From Hymenobacter jeollabukensis (GTDB lineage: Bacteria; Bacteroidota; Bacteroidia; Cytophagales; Hymenobacteraceae), in contig NZ_VAJM01000001.1 in NCBI RefSeq assembly GCF_005771675.1, positions 1 through 64,000 of the forward strand: a DNA stretch of 64,000 bases, written 5' to 3'. Numbering within the stretch: position 1 is the first letter of the stretch; each line of letters opens with the position of its first letter. Below are positions 11,753 through 19,620 of the stretch, piece after piece. The notes under the pieces were generated by a model. That model searched no databases, had not been told where the DNA came from, and saw nothing but the letters and a program-made list of their open reading frames with translations. A program made the translations under genes and the position numbers.

Positions 11753-12190
11753 CTATCTGCCCATTTGGGCGTCGTATTCCTTGGCACCTGCTGGCACGTC
11801 TGTGAGCTTAAAATATTTTCTTCCCTTTGCAGAAAACGCTACTCTATCAGTGTCCAATTCGACAAAATAGCCAGCCATTTCTTTAGGGAGAGCAACTTCT
11901 TTGGTGTATAAGCTAGGCTGCCCATTGCAATGAATCAGCATCTTGTCCTTATCTATTTTGACATCTAAAATATTATCAACAACACAAACAGTATCTACTC
12001 TTGTATCCGACTTTATAAGAATGTAATCCGGTGAATTAGAGTAAGCAGCTGAGTAGGTAAACCAATCGATACTACCATTAGCTGTCTTGATATATTTCAT
12101 ATACATTCTATCTGATTCTTTAGCTGAAAAGTCCGGCGAGCATGAATAGGACGTTGACAGCAAAAAGAATAGAATTGCGGAGTATTTCAT
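11753..12190 (-). CDS. AT-rich hypothetical lipoprotein
   Basis: A 145-residue protein with a lipoprotein signal (MKYSAILFFLLSTSYSCSPD; Cys17 would be acylated), so probably membrane-anchored. No family is recognised. The rest is polar, with SKGRKYF-like basic patches and no obvious catalytic motif. Base composition is much more AT-rich than all neighbours, with codons such as AAA, TAT and ATA, which marks it as recently acquired. The start was set at the ATG before the signal peptide (12190). It ends 30 bases from the accC-fragment terminator and lies just downstream of bshB1 on the same strand. Confidence 0.7.
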   Translation of the reverse strand: MKYSAILFFLLSTSYSCSPDFSAKESDRMYMKYIKTANGSIDWFTYSAAYSNSPDYILIKSDTRVDTVCVVDNILDVKIDKDKMLIHCNGQPSLYTKEVALPKEMAGYFVELDTDRVAFSAKGRKYFKLTDVPAGAKEYDAQMGR

Positions 12191-12227
12191 AGTCAATGTA
12201 TTTTCGTTATCTAATTCAAAGGTATTA

Positions 12228-12947
12228 TTAAAACCACCCCGCCAAATCCCGCACCCCAATCGGGCGCTCCACGGTGAAGCCTTCCCCGAACTCCACCCCG
12301 ATGGCGTGGCCGAACTCCCGGGCCCGGGCTTCCACGAAGTGCCAGAACTCCGGCGAGGAAATGTGGGTGTGCGGCTGCCCGTCGGCGGCCACGTTGAACT
12401 GCGAGCCGTAGGCGGCCACCGAGGCGCGCTTGGTTTCCCAGTGAGCCGAAATGTCCACCACGAAGTCGGGCTTGAGGTAACGGTCCTGGATGAAGTGGTA
12501 CACCCGGGCCGGGCGCCAGGCGGCCTGGGGCTGTCCGTCTTCGCCAAGCGTCTCAATCATCTTCAGGCCCGAGAGGAAGCAGGCTTCGGAGGCCAGCTGG
12601 GAGCCGCGGCCGTGGTCGGGGTGCCGGTCGTGGATGGCGTTGCAGAGCACGATGTCGGGCTGGTAGCGGCGCACGGCCTGGATGATGGGCAGCTGATGCT
12701 CCCGGTCGTTGCGGAAGAAACCGTCGGACAGGCCCAGGTTGACGCGCACGCTCAGGCCCAGCAGCTCGGAGGCGGCCTGGGCCTCCCGGGCGCGGGTTTC
12801 GGGCGTGCCGCGGCTGCCCAGCTCCCCGCGGGTGAGGTCCACCACGCCTACTTTTTTGCCTTGGGCAATAGCGGCGGCAATGGTGCCGCCGGCGCACAGC
12901 TCCGCGTCGTCGGGGTGCGAAGCCAAAACCAGAATGTCGAGTTTCAT
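12228..12947 (-). CDS. bshB1: Bacillithiol biosynthesis deacetylase
   Basis: A 239-residue LmbE/PIG-L-type zinc hydrolase that removes the acetyl group from N-acetylglucosaminyl-malate in bacillithiol synthesis. The metal motif HPDDAE is at residues 11-16, and the later His pair is in DRHPDHGRGS. Length and sequence fit BshB1 of Bacteroidota and Firmicutes closely. Its presence implies that bacillithiol is the low-molecular-weight thiol. The ATG at 12947 lies seven bases from the heptamer repeat array. The other bsh genes are not in this window. Confidence 0.93.
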   Translation of the reverse strand: MKLDILVLASHPDDAELCAGGTIAAAIAQGKKVGVVDLTRGELGSRGTPETRAREAQAASELLGLSVRVNLGLSDGFFRNDREHQLPIIQAVRRYQPDIVLCNAIHDRHPDHGRGSQLASEACFLSGLKMIETLGEDGQPQAAWRPARVYHFIQDRYLKPDFVVDISAHWETKRASVAAYGSQFNVAADGQPHTHISSPEFWHFVEARAREFGHAIGVEFGEGFTVERPIGVRDLAGWF

Positions 12948-12953
12948 GCAGTA

Positions 12954-13033
12954 GTTGTCCGTTGCGAGTTGTCAGTTGTCAGGACGTGAGGCTTTCAGAA
13001 CGAACTGACAACTCGCAACCGGCAACTGGCAAC
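12954..13033. repeat. Inverted heptamer arrays between bshB1 and the M23 gene
   Basis: The left arm at 12954-12981 is GTTGTCC, GTTGCGA, GTTGTCA, GTTGTCA. The right arm at 13006-13033 is TGACAAC, TCGCAAC, CGGCAAC, TGGCAAC. The right arm stops three bases from the M23 stop codon, and the left arm starts six bases from the bshB1 start. The arrays thus fill the whole intergenic space. Confidence 0.88.
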
Positions 13034-13036
13034 TCT

Positions 13037-14152
13037 TTACTTGATCCGCAGCGTACGGCCGACGCGCAGGGTGGTTTTGCCGGTGATGTCGTTCAAACGG
13101 CGAATCTGAGCCTGGGAGACGCCGTGCTTATCGGCAATTTCCGACAGCGTATCCCCCGAGCGCACGCGGTACGACACGGTGCGGCGGGCGGCCGTGGGCC
13201 GGTGGGCGCTGCCGCTGCGGGCCTGCACCGCGGCGCGCATGCGGGCGGCCTGCCCGGCATAGTTAAACAGGGCGGCCGTAATGGCCAGGTTTTCCTTCTT
13301 CAGCTGGTACTCCGGGAAGTTGTAAATCTCCTCGGGGTTGATGGGGTTGCCCTCGTAGCGCACCTCATAGTGCAGGTGCGAGCCGGTGCTGCGCCCGGTG
13401 CTGCCGCCCTTGCCGATCAGGTCGCCAGCCTTCACGAAGGTGCCGGGGCGCACCAGCTGCTTGCTCAGGTGGCCGTACACCGTCTCCAGGCCGTTGTAGT
13501 GGCGCACCACGATGTAGTTGCCGTAGCCACCGCCGTCCCAGTTCACCACGCGCACCACGCCGTCGAAAGCGGCCTTTACCGAGTCGCCGGTTTCCAGGTC
13601 CAGGTCCACGCCGTAGTGCCAGCGGTAGCCGCGGAAGCGGAAGCCCGAGGTGACGGGCGTGGTGGTCAGCGGCATGCGGGCCAGGCGCTGGCGGGCGGGG
13701 TCGGTCAGGTGCAGCGTGAGCGTGTCGCGGTAGCGGCTCGGGTCGCGGCGGTAGGGGTTCACGTAGCGCGTATCCCAGATGGAATAATAGCCCGCCACCT
13801 TGATCCAGGACGAGTCGATGAGCACTTCCTCCGACATTTCCACGATGCTCTGCTCGCCCAAGTTGAGCGTGCTGGTATCCTCGCTGACGATGCTCAGCGG
13901 CTTAGCCGGCTTGAACACCGATTTGGCCGCCTCCGAGTTGTCATCGGGCAGCTCCTCCGTCTCGACGACCACCGACGTATCGGGGCGCACGTAGCGGATT
14001 TTCGGAGCCCGGATCTTAAAGAAATCCTTGGGAGTGCCCGCTTTGGCCTTGGGCCGGGGCGTGCGGCGCCGTTGCGCCTGGGCCGCCTCGGGGGCGAAGC
14101 TCAGCAGTAGAGCCAGCAGGCCGAGCAGCCAGAATTTGAATGCGGTTGACAA
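13037..14152 (-). CDS. M23 family peptidase with LysM domain
   Basis: A 371-residue exported cell-wall hydrolase. A signal peptide (STAFKFWLLGLLALLLSF..AQAQ) is followed by a linker and a LytM/M23 zinc endopeptidase domain with HYGVDLDLETGD and the HxH motif GSHLHYEV. A LysM domain that binds peptidoglycan closes the protein (YRVRSGDTLSEIADKHG). No ATG is available: the only ATG upstream lies in a repeat element. I chose the TTG at 14152, with TTG 14158 as the alternative. A promoter box at 14217-14224 supports this. Confidence 0.85.
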   Translation of the reverse strand: MSTAFKFWLLGLLALLLSFAPEAAQAQRRRTPRPKAKAGTPKDFFKIRAPKIRYVRPDTSVVVETEELPDDNSEAAKSVFKPAKPLSIVSEDTSTLNLGEQSIVEMSEEVLIDSSWIKVAGYYSIWDTRYVNPYRRDPSRYRDTLTLHLTDPARQRLARMPLTTTPVTSGFRFRGYRWHYGVDLDLETGDSVKAAFDGVVRVVNWDGGGYGNYIVVRHYNGLETVYGHLSKQLVRPGTFVKAGDLIGKGGSTGRSTGSHLHYEVRYEGNPINPEEIYNFPEYQLKKENLAITAALFNYAGQAARMRAAVQARSGSAHRPTAARRTVSYRVRSGDTLSEIADKHGVSQAQIRRLNDITGKTTLRVGRTLRIK

Positions 14153-14216
14153 GTGCAATAGGACTGGGTGGACGTCCCCGCGGGCCACGCTCACCGGCGC
14201 AGCCCTCGGGAGCCCG

Positions 14217-14224
14217 CAAAGGTA
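14217..14224 (-). promoter_or_regulatory. -7 box for the M23 peptidase gene
   Basis: TACCTTTG on the minus strand, 65 bases before the proposed TTG start. It rules out the ATG at 14356 as the start because that codon lies upstream of the box. Confidence 0.55.
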
Positions 14225-14330
14225 CGGAAGCCAAGCAAAACGGGCCGCCTCGCCCCAAAGGCAAGCCGGCCCGTTGCAACGGCCAAATCCAATTTTTAGT
14301 ATTCTGCCGGGGTACCTCCGCACCACCTGA

Positions 14331-14447
14331 ACGTCATGTCGAGCTTGTCGAGACATCTTGCGTGCTGACGTTCACAAGTAATTTTCTCGTTCAACAAGAA
14401 GAATACTATCGGGCCAGATGTCTCGATAAGCTCGATATGACATGCCA
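14331..14447. repeat. Palindromic repeat, about 117 bp
   Basis: The left arm AACGTCATGTCGAGCTTGTC with GAGACATC, an inner CTCGTTCAACAAGAA segment, and the right arm AGATGTCTCGATAAGCTCG with ATATGACAT. It lies between the M23 gene and the trxB 3' end, in a gap of about 310 bp that otherwise holds only the M23 promoter. Confidence 0.85.
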
Positions 14448-14464
14448 AAGCGTCTCGGAGCGGC

Positions 14465-15412
14465 CTAGTGCACGCCCAGCGCCGCCAGGTACCGCTCGGC
14501 GTCCAGCGCGGCCATGCAGCCGGTGCCGGCGGCCGTCACGGCCTGCCGGTACACGAAGTCCTGCACGTCGCCACAGGCAAACACGCCGTCGACGTTGGTC
14601 TTGCTCGTGCCCGGAATCGTCTTCAGGTAGCCCTGCTCGTCGTGGTGCAAATACTCGCGGAATATGCCCGAGTTCGGCTCGTGCCCGATGGCCACGAAAA
14701 AGCCGTGGATGGGAATTTCGCGCGTCTCGTGGGTCAGCAGGTTCTTCACCCGCACGGCTTCCACGGCGTGCTCCCCCAGGATTTCGTCGGTAGCCGAGTC
14801 GAACAGCACCTCAATCTTGGGATTGTCGAGCACGCGCTTCTGCATGATCTTCGAGGCGCGCATCTCCCCTTTCCGCACCAGCATGTACACCTTGTTGCAC
14901 AGGTTGGCCAGGTAGGTAGCTTCCTCGGCCGCCGTATCCCCCGCGCCCACGATGGCCACGTCCTTGCCGCGGTAGAAGAACCCGTCACACACGGCGCAGG
15001 CCGACACGCCCGAGCCGTTCAGCCGCGCCTCCGACTCCAGCCCCAACCACTTGGCCGATGCCCCGGTGGCAATGATAACGGCGTCAGCCGTCAGCGTGTG
15101 CTTCTCGTCGATGGTCACGCGGTGCGGGTGGCCGGAGAAGTCGACCGAGGTGGCAATGCCGTAGCGAATATCGGTACCGAAGCGGGCGGCCTGCTTTTTC
15201 AGGTCTTCCATCATTTCCGGCCCCATGATACCATCCGGGTAGCCGGGGAAGTTCTCCACGTCGTTGGTGATGGTCAGCTGCCCGCCGGGCTGCAGGCCCT
15301 GGTACATAACGGGCGCCATGTTGGCGCGGGCGGCGTAGATGGCGGCCGTGTAACCGGCCGGCCCCGAGCCAATAATCAGACACTTGACGTGTTCTGCAGC
15401 AGTATTCTCCAT
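14465..15412 (-). CDS. trxB: Thioredoxin-disulfide reductase
   Basis: A 315-residue flavoenzyme that passes electrons from NADPH to thioredoxin. It has the FAD-binding GSGPAGYTAAIYAARA near the N-terminus, the redox-active CAVC motif in GVSACAVCDG, the NADPH-binding GAGDTAAEEA, and the C-terminal FAD motif GVFACGDVQD. Length is normal. It has its own promoter box at 15444-15451. Both flanks carry palindromic repeats, so it is probably monocistronic. Confidence 0.96.
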   Translation of the reverse strand: MENTAAEHVKCLIIGSGPAGYTAAIYAARANMAPVMYQGLQPGGQLTITNDVENFPGYPDGIMGPEMMEDLKKQAARFGTDIRYGIATSVDFSGHPHRVTIDEKHTLTADAVIIATGASAKWLGLESEARLNGSGVSACAVCDGFFYRGKDVAIVGAGDTAAEEATYLANLCNKVYMLVRKGEMRASKIMQKRVLDNPKIEVLFDSATDEILGEHAVEAVRVKNLLTHETREIPIHGFFVAIGHEPNSGIFREYLHHDEQGYLKTIPGTSKTNVDGVFACGDVQDFVYRQAVTAAGTGCMAALDAERYLAALGVH

Positions 15413-15443
15413 GAGTTGAAAATGCGAATTCCGTAAGGAGCGG

Positions 15444-15451
15444 CAAAGGTA
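15444..15451 (-). promoter_or_regulatory. -7 box for trxB
   Basis: TACCTTTG on the minus strand, 32 bases upstream of the trxB ATG. Confidence 0.55.
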
Positions 15452-15498
15452 AGCGTCGTAGCACGACTGTAGCGTGCAGCTGTTCGTGAAGTCCCCAG

Positions 15499-15614
15499 AA
15501 CGTCATGTCGAGCTTGTCGAGACATCTCGCGTGCTGATGCCAGATAGCAACCTGATGATTGGAATTACTATCAAGCGAGATGTCTCGACAAGCTCGACAT
15601 GACGTTCTGGGGAC
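15499..15614. repeat. Palindromic repeat, about 115 bp
   Basis: This is the cleanest copy. The left arm GAACGTCATGTCGAGCTTGT continues with CGAGACATCTCGC. The right arm GCGAGATGTCTCGACAAGCT continues with CGACATGACGTTC. The 30-odd outer bases are exact reverse complements. The inside holds a weaker GATAGCAA/TTACTATC pair. Confidence 0.9.
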
Positions 15615-15629
15615 CTGAATAGCCAAACA

Positions 15630-15657
15630 AAAACCCCGACCGTAGGGCCGGGGTTTT
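15630..15657 (-). terminator. Terminator after rpoD
   Basis: A 9-bp stem AAAACCCCG/CGGGGTTTT with a short loop, flanked by A-runs and T-runs, 28 bases after the rpoD stop. Confidence 0.8.
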
Positions 15658-15684
15658 CATCACTGGCAAAAACCAGGAAGGTTG

Positions 15685-16548
15685 TTAGCCCAGGTACGGC
15701 TTCAGCGCCTTGCTGCGCGAGGTGTGGCGCAGGCGACGGATAGCCTTTTCCTTGATCTGGCGCACCCGCTCGCGGGTCAGGTTGAACTTCTCGCCGATTT
15801 CCTCCAGCGTGAGCGAATGCTCGCCGTTGAGGCCAAAATACAGCGTAATCACGTCCGCCTCGCGCTTGGTCAGCGTGGAGAGGGCGCGCTGCACTTCCTT
15901 GCGCAGCGAGTCGTTCATTAGGCCCATGTCGGGCGACTCCTCGTCCTCGTTTTCGAGCACGTCGAGCAGGCGGTTTTCTTCGCCCTGCACGAACGGCGCA
16001 TCCACCGATACGTGGCGGCCCGAAATCTTGAGCGTATCCACCACTTCCGAGGTGGTCAGCTCCAGCACTTCGGCAATTTCCTCCGGCGAAGGCTCCCGCT
16101 CGAATTTCTGCTCCAATTCCGAGAAGGACTTGCTGATCTTGTTCAGCGAGCCGACGCGGTTCAGGGGCAGACGCACGATGCGCGACTGTTCGGCCAGGGC
16201 CTGCAGAATCGACTGGCGAATCCACCACACGGCGTAGGAGATGAACTTAAAGCCGCGGGTTTCGTCGAAGCGCTTGGCAGCTTTGATCAGGCCGAGGTTG
16301 CCCTCGTTGATCAAATCGCCCAGCGACAGACCTTGGTTCTGGTATTGTTTGGCCACCGATACCACGAAACGGAGGTTGGCCTTGGTGAGCTTTTCCAGCG
16401 CCTGCTGGTCGCCTTCCTTGATGCGTTGCGCCAGCGTTACCTCCTCGTCGGGAGTGAGCAGATCTACCTTGCCAATCTCCTGGAGGTACTTATCCAGCGA
16501 CTGACTTTCGCGGTTGGTAATCTGCTTGCTGATTTTTAACTGTCTCAT
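15685..16548 (-). CDS. rpoD: Primary sigma factor (sigma-70/RpoD)
   Basis: A 287-residue housekeeping sigma factor of the short Bacteroidota type, without the long region 1.1. Region 1.2 is at the N-terminus ([20 protein letters not shown]), region 2 has [20 protein letters not shown] and [10 protein letters not shown], region 3 follows, and region 4 has [20 protein letters not shown]. This factor reads the TAnnTTTG promoters seen in this window. It lies upstream of a terminator at 15630-15657. No clear -7 box was found before it. Confidence 0.95.
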   Translation of the reverse strand: MRQLKISKQITNRESQSLDKYLQEIGKVDLLTPDEEVTLAQRIKEGDQQALEKLTKANLRFVVSVAKQYQNQGLSLGDLINEGNLGLIKAAKRFDETRGFKFISYAVWWIRQSILQALAEQSRIVRLPLNRVGSLNKISKSFSELEQKFEREPSPEEIAEVLELTTSEVVDTLKISGRHVSVDAPFVQGEENRLLDVLENEDEESPDMGLMNDSLRKEVQRALSTLTKREADVITLYFGLNGEHSLTLEEIGEKFNLTRERVRQIKEKAIRRLRHTSRSKALKPYLG

Positions 16549-16616
16549 TGTAGACGGGCGCGAAGGGTAAAAAGGTGCAGGTTGGTCTTATTGAGAGTTT
16601 CCCGGCTGCGGAACCT

Positions 16617-16649
16617 CGGTCAGAAGGTGCTAACAGCGCCTCCTGACCG
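16617..16649 (-). terminator. Hairpin downstream of pnp
   Basis: CGGTCAG (16617-16623) pairs with CTGACCG (16643-16649), with an inner GGTGCT/AGCGCC pair. There is no long T-run, so it may be an RNA-stabilising hairpin rather than a true terminator. Confidence 0.5.
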
Positions 16650-16689
16650 AAAGTTCGCGCCAGTGCAATACAGCGGCCTTCCTGCGAAA

Positions 16690-18936
16690 CTAGCGGGTGA
16701 AGCGCTCCGGACGCGGACCCCGGTCGGGGCGCGGGCCACGGTCGGGCCGGTCGCCGCGCTCCGGACGGTCACCCCGCTCGGGGCGCTCCGACGGCTCCAC
16801 GTAGCCTTCCGGCTTCGGCATGAGGCTCTTCATCGACAAACGGAATTTGCCGGTCTTCTTGTCCACCTCGACCAGTTGCACCTTCACTTCCTGGCCTACC
16901 GTCAGCACGCCTTCCAGCGAAGGCAGACGGTCGTAGCTCACTTCGGAAATGTGCAGCAGGCCGTCCTTGCCGGGCATGAACTCCACGAACGCGCCGTAGG
17001 CCTGGATGGAGCGCACCGTGCCGCTGTACGTCTCGCCTACTTCCGGTGTCGCAGCAATACCGCGGATGCGGCCCACAGCGGCGGCCATGTCGTCGGCGTT
17101 GGAAGTGTAGATGTACACGTGGCCCTTCTCGTCCTTCTCCTCGATGGTGATGGTGGCGTTGGTGTCCTTCTGGATCTGCTGCACCACTTTGCCGCCGGGG
17201 CCGATGATGGCGCCGATGTACTCCTTGTCCACCAGAATCTTGGTCGAACGCGGGGTGTGGGGCTTCAGGTCAGCAGCAGTTTCGCTGATGGTCTTGGCCA
17301 TTTCGCCCAGGATGTGCAGGCGGCCTTCGCGGGCCTGGTTCAGCGCGGCGGTCATGATTTCGCTCGACAGACCCTGGATTTTGATGTCCATCTGGCAAGC
17401 CACGATGCCCTTCTCCGTGCCGGTCACCTTGAAGTCCATGTCGCCGAGGTGGTCCTCGTCTCCCAGAATGTCCGACAGCACGGCGTACTCACCGGTTTCC
17501 TTGTCCTGCACGAGGCCCATGGCAATGCCCGAAACGGCGGCCTTGAGCTTGATGCCGGCGTCCATCAGCGCCATCGACGAGGCACACACGGTAGCCATCG
17601 ACGACGAGCCGTTCGACTCCAGGATGTCCGACACCACGCGGATGGTGTAGGGGTTTTCGTCCTCGGCGGGCAGCACTTTCTTGATGGAGCGCATGGCCAG
17701 GTTGCCGTGGCCGATTTCCCGGCGGCCGGGGCCGCGGTTGGGCTTCACCTCGCCGGTCGAGAAAGCCGGGAAGTTGTAGTGCAGCAGGAACTTGTTGTAG
17801 CCCGACACCATGGCCGAGTCCACAATCTGCTCGTCGAGCTTGGTGCCCAGGGCCACCGTGGTCAGCGACTGGGTTTCACCGCGGGTAAACAGCGCCGAGC
17901 CGTGGGCCCCGGGCAGGTAGTTCACCTCCGACCAGATCGGGCGGATTTCCGTCAACTGACGACCGTCGAGGCGGGTGCGCTCCTTGATCATCATGTCGCG
18001 GATGGCCTTCTTCTCGGCCGAGCCGTAGTAGCGCGAGAACATTTTCTGGTCCAGTTCCGGCTGCTCAGCCAGCAGCTTTTCCAGCAGCGGTTTCTTGATG
18101 GCCGAGAAGCCTTCCTTGCGGCCGGCCTTGCTCGGGTTGCCCGACTTAGCTACCTCATACGCAGCCTGATACACGGCTTCGTTAATCTGCTTCTTCAGCT
18201 CCTCGTTCTCGTCGTACTTGGGGTACTCGCGCTTCACGTGCGACTTTTCGATGGCCTGGGCCAGCTCCTGCTGCACGCGCACCTGCTCCTTGATGGCCTC
18301 GTGGGCGTAGGCAATGGCTTCCACCATTTCCTCCTCGCTCACTTCGTTCATCTCGCCTTCCACCATGGCCACCGAGTCGGCCGTGGCGCCCACGATCAGG
18401 TCGATGTCGGCGCGGGCAATGTCGGCGGTTTTGGGGTTGATCTGCAGCTTGCCGTCGATACGGGCCACACGCACTTCCGAGATGGGGCCGGCGAAGGGAA
18501 TATCGGAAATAGCCAGGGCAGCCGACGCGGCCAGGGCGGCCAGGGCATCGGGCTGTACGTCCTTATCGGCCGAAATCAGCGAAATCATCACCTGCACCTC
18601 GTAGTGATAGTCCTTGGGGAACATCGGGCGCAGGATACGGTCAACGAGGCGGCATACCAGGATTTCGTAGTCCGACAGGCGGCCTTCGCGGCGCTGGAAC
18701 GAGCCGGGAATCTTGCCGGCACCGCCGAATTTCTCCTGGTAATCCACCGACAGCGGCAGGAAGTCCACGCCTTCGCGCTGCGAGGGCTGCGACACGACCG
18801 TGGCCAGCAGCATCGCGTCGCCGAGGCGCACGACGACGGCGCCGTCGGCGAACTTGGCCAGCTTGCCGGTTTCGAGGGAAATCTGCCGACCGTCGGGCAG
18901 GGTAATGTGTTTGGTAACCGCGTTGTAAGGAGGCAT
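16690..18936 (-). CDS. pnp: Polyribonucleotide nucleotidyltransferase (PNPase)
   Basis: A 748-residue phosphorolytic 3'-5' exoribonuclease. Two RNase PH domains flank a helical domain; the second has the catalytic region RGPGRREIGHGNLA and DILESNGSSSMAT. A KH domain (IGAIIGPGGKVVQQI) and an S1 domain (YSGTVRSIQAYGAFVEF) follow. The last 35 residues are an Arg/Asp/Pro-rich tail with repeated PERGDR units that may bind RNA. The start MPPYNAVTK at 18936 fits homologues. rpsO lies just upstream on the same strand, the classic rpsO-pnp order, but a terminator separates them. Confidence 0.96.
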   Translation of the reverse strand: MPPYNAVTKHITLPDGRQISLETGKLAKFADGAVVVRLGDAMLLATVVSQPSQREGVDFLPLSVDYQEKFGGAGKIPGSFQRREGRLSDYEILVCRLVDRILRPMFPKDYHYEVQVMISLISADKDVQPDALAALAASAALAISDIPFAGPISEVRVARIDGKLQINPKTADIARADIDLIVGATADSVAMVEGEMNEVSEEEMVEAIAYAHEAIKEQVRVQQELAQAIEKSHVKREYPKYDENEELKKQINEAVYQAAYEVAKSGNPSKAGRKEGFSAIKKPLLEKLLAEQPELDQKMFSRYYGSAEKKAIRDMMIKERTRLDGRQLTEIRPIWSEVNYLPGAHGSALFTRGETQSLTTVALGTKLDEQIVDSAMVSGYNKFLLHYNFPAFSTGEVKPNRGPGRREIGHGNLAMRSIKKVLPAEDENPYTIRVVSDILESNGSSSMATVCASSMALMDAGIKLKAAVSGIAMGLVQDKETGEYAVLSDILGDEDHLGDMDFKVTGTEKGIVACQMDIKIQGLSSEIMTAALNQAREGRLHILGEMAKTISETAADLKPHTPRSTKILVDKEYIGAIIGPGGKVVQQIQKDTNATITIEEKDEKGHVYIYTSNADDMAAAVGRIRGIAATPEVGETYSGTVRSIQAYGAFVEFMPGKDGLLHISEVSYDRLPSLEGVLTVGQEVKVQLVEVDKKTGKFRLSMKSLMPKPEGYVEPSERPERGDRPERGDRPDRGPRPDRGPRPERFTR

Positions 18937-19076
18937 TCCTTCAGGGGTAGCTTGGGGTTGGAACAGCGTTTTTGGCAGCGAAGCTGGGCTCCGACTTGGG
19001 CAAGCGGGCCAGCGAATCCGGCTCGGGATTAAAACAACGTGCCCGGCAGACGGAGGTGTGCCGGGCAACGCAAAAA

Positions 19077-19110
19077 AAGCAGGGAACCCGGCCGGCGGGC
19101 TCCCTGCTTT
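19077..19110 (-). terminator. Terminator between rpsO and pnp
   Basis: A 10-bp stem AAAGCAGGGA/TCCCTGCTTT with inner GC pairs and a long A-run on the pnp side. Another hairpin (TGCCCGGCA/TGCCGGGCA) at about 19040-19067 follows it towards pnp. Confidence 0.75.
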
Positions 19111-19120
19111 CTGGAGTGGG

Positions 19121-19396
19121 TTACTTACGGATGCCCAGCTCCTTGATGATGGCGCGGTAGCGGGTGATGTCGCGCTGCTGCAGGTAGTTCAGCAGACGAC
19201 GGCGCTTACCTACCAGCTTGAGCAGGCCCAGACGGGTCGAGAAGTCTTTTTTGTTGACTTTCAGGTGCTCCGTCAGGTGCGAGATACGCGTGGTAAACAG
19301 CGCGATTTGCGATTCGGCCGAACCGGTGTCGGTTTTGGTCTTAGCAACGCCGTGCTGTTCGAAGATAGCCTGCTTGGCTTCGGTAGTGAGTTTCAT
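19121..19396 (-). CDS. rpsO: 30S ribosomal protein S15
   Basis: A 91-residue small-subunit protein that binds 16S rRNA. The S15 signature is clear: [20 protein letters not shown] and the later [16 protein letters not shown]. Length is typical for the family. A promoter box lies at 19477-19484, giving an 80-base leader that could hold the autoregulatory site known for S15 in other bacteria; I did not identify one. Confidence 0.97.
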   Translation of the reverse strand: MKLTTEAKQAIFEQHGVAKTKTDTGSAESQIALFTTRISHLTEHLKVNKKDFSTRLGLLKLVGKRRRLLNYLQQRDITRYRAIIKELGIRK

Positions 19397-19476
19397 CGGC
19401 AGATAGGGAGGAAGCCCCGTCTTGGATTAAAGGGTGTGAAAAAGGGTATACGCCGGCAACATAGCTAGGCGTGGCG

Positions 19477-19484
19477 CAAAGGTA
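19477..19484 (-). promoter_or_regulatory. -7 box for rpsO
   Basis: TACCTTTG on the minus strand, about 80 bases upstream of the rpsO start. Confidence 0.55.
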
Positions 19485-19555
19485 AGAAAATATTCGGTCC
19501 GTTGGACGGAATACGGATTGAATGTAGCCGGCGTCCTTCAGTCAGCGGGCATTAA

Positions 19556-19595
19556 AAAAGCGTTTGCCCGGACTTGCGGTCTGGGCAAACGCTTT
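19556..19595 (-). terminator. Terminator after the LptF/G gene
   Basis: A stem AAAAGCGTTTGCCCGG paired with CTGGGCAAACGCTTT, 25 bases past the stop at 19621. Confidence 0.85.
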
Positions 19596-19620
19596 CATTT
19601 CAAGAAAGATGGAGGGGCCT

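Noticed and set aside
14153-14356. N-terminal extension of the M23 peptidase from the ATG at 14356
   Set aside because: That ATG lies in a palindromic repeat and upstream of the promoter box at 14217-14224.
16582-19032. Long 816-codon open frame on the plus strand
   Set aside because: It is the antisense shadow of pnp, made possible by high GC; the product is His/Val/Gly-rich with no family pattern.
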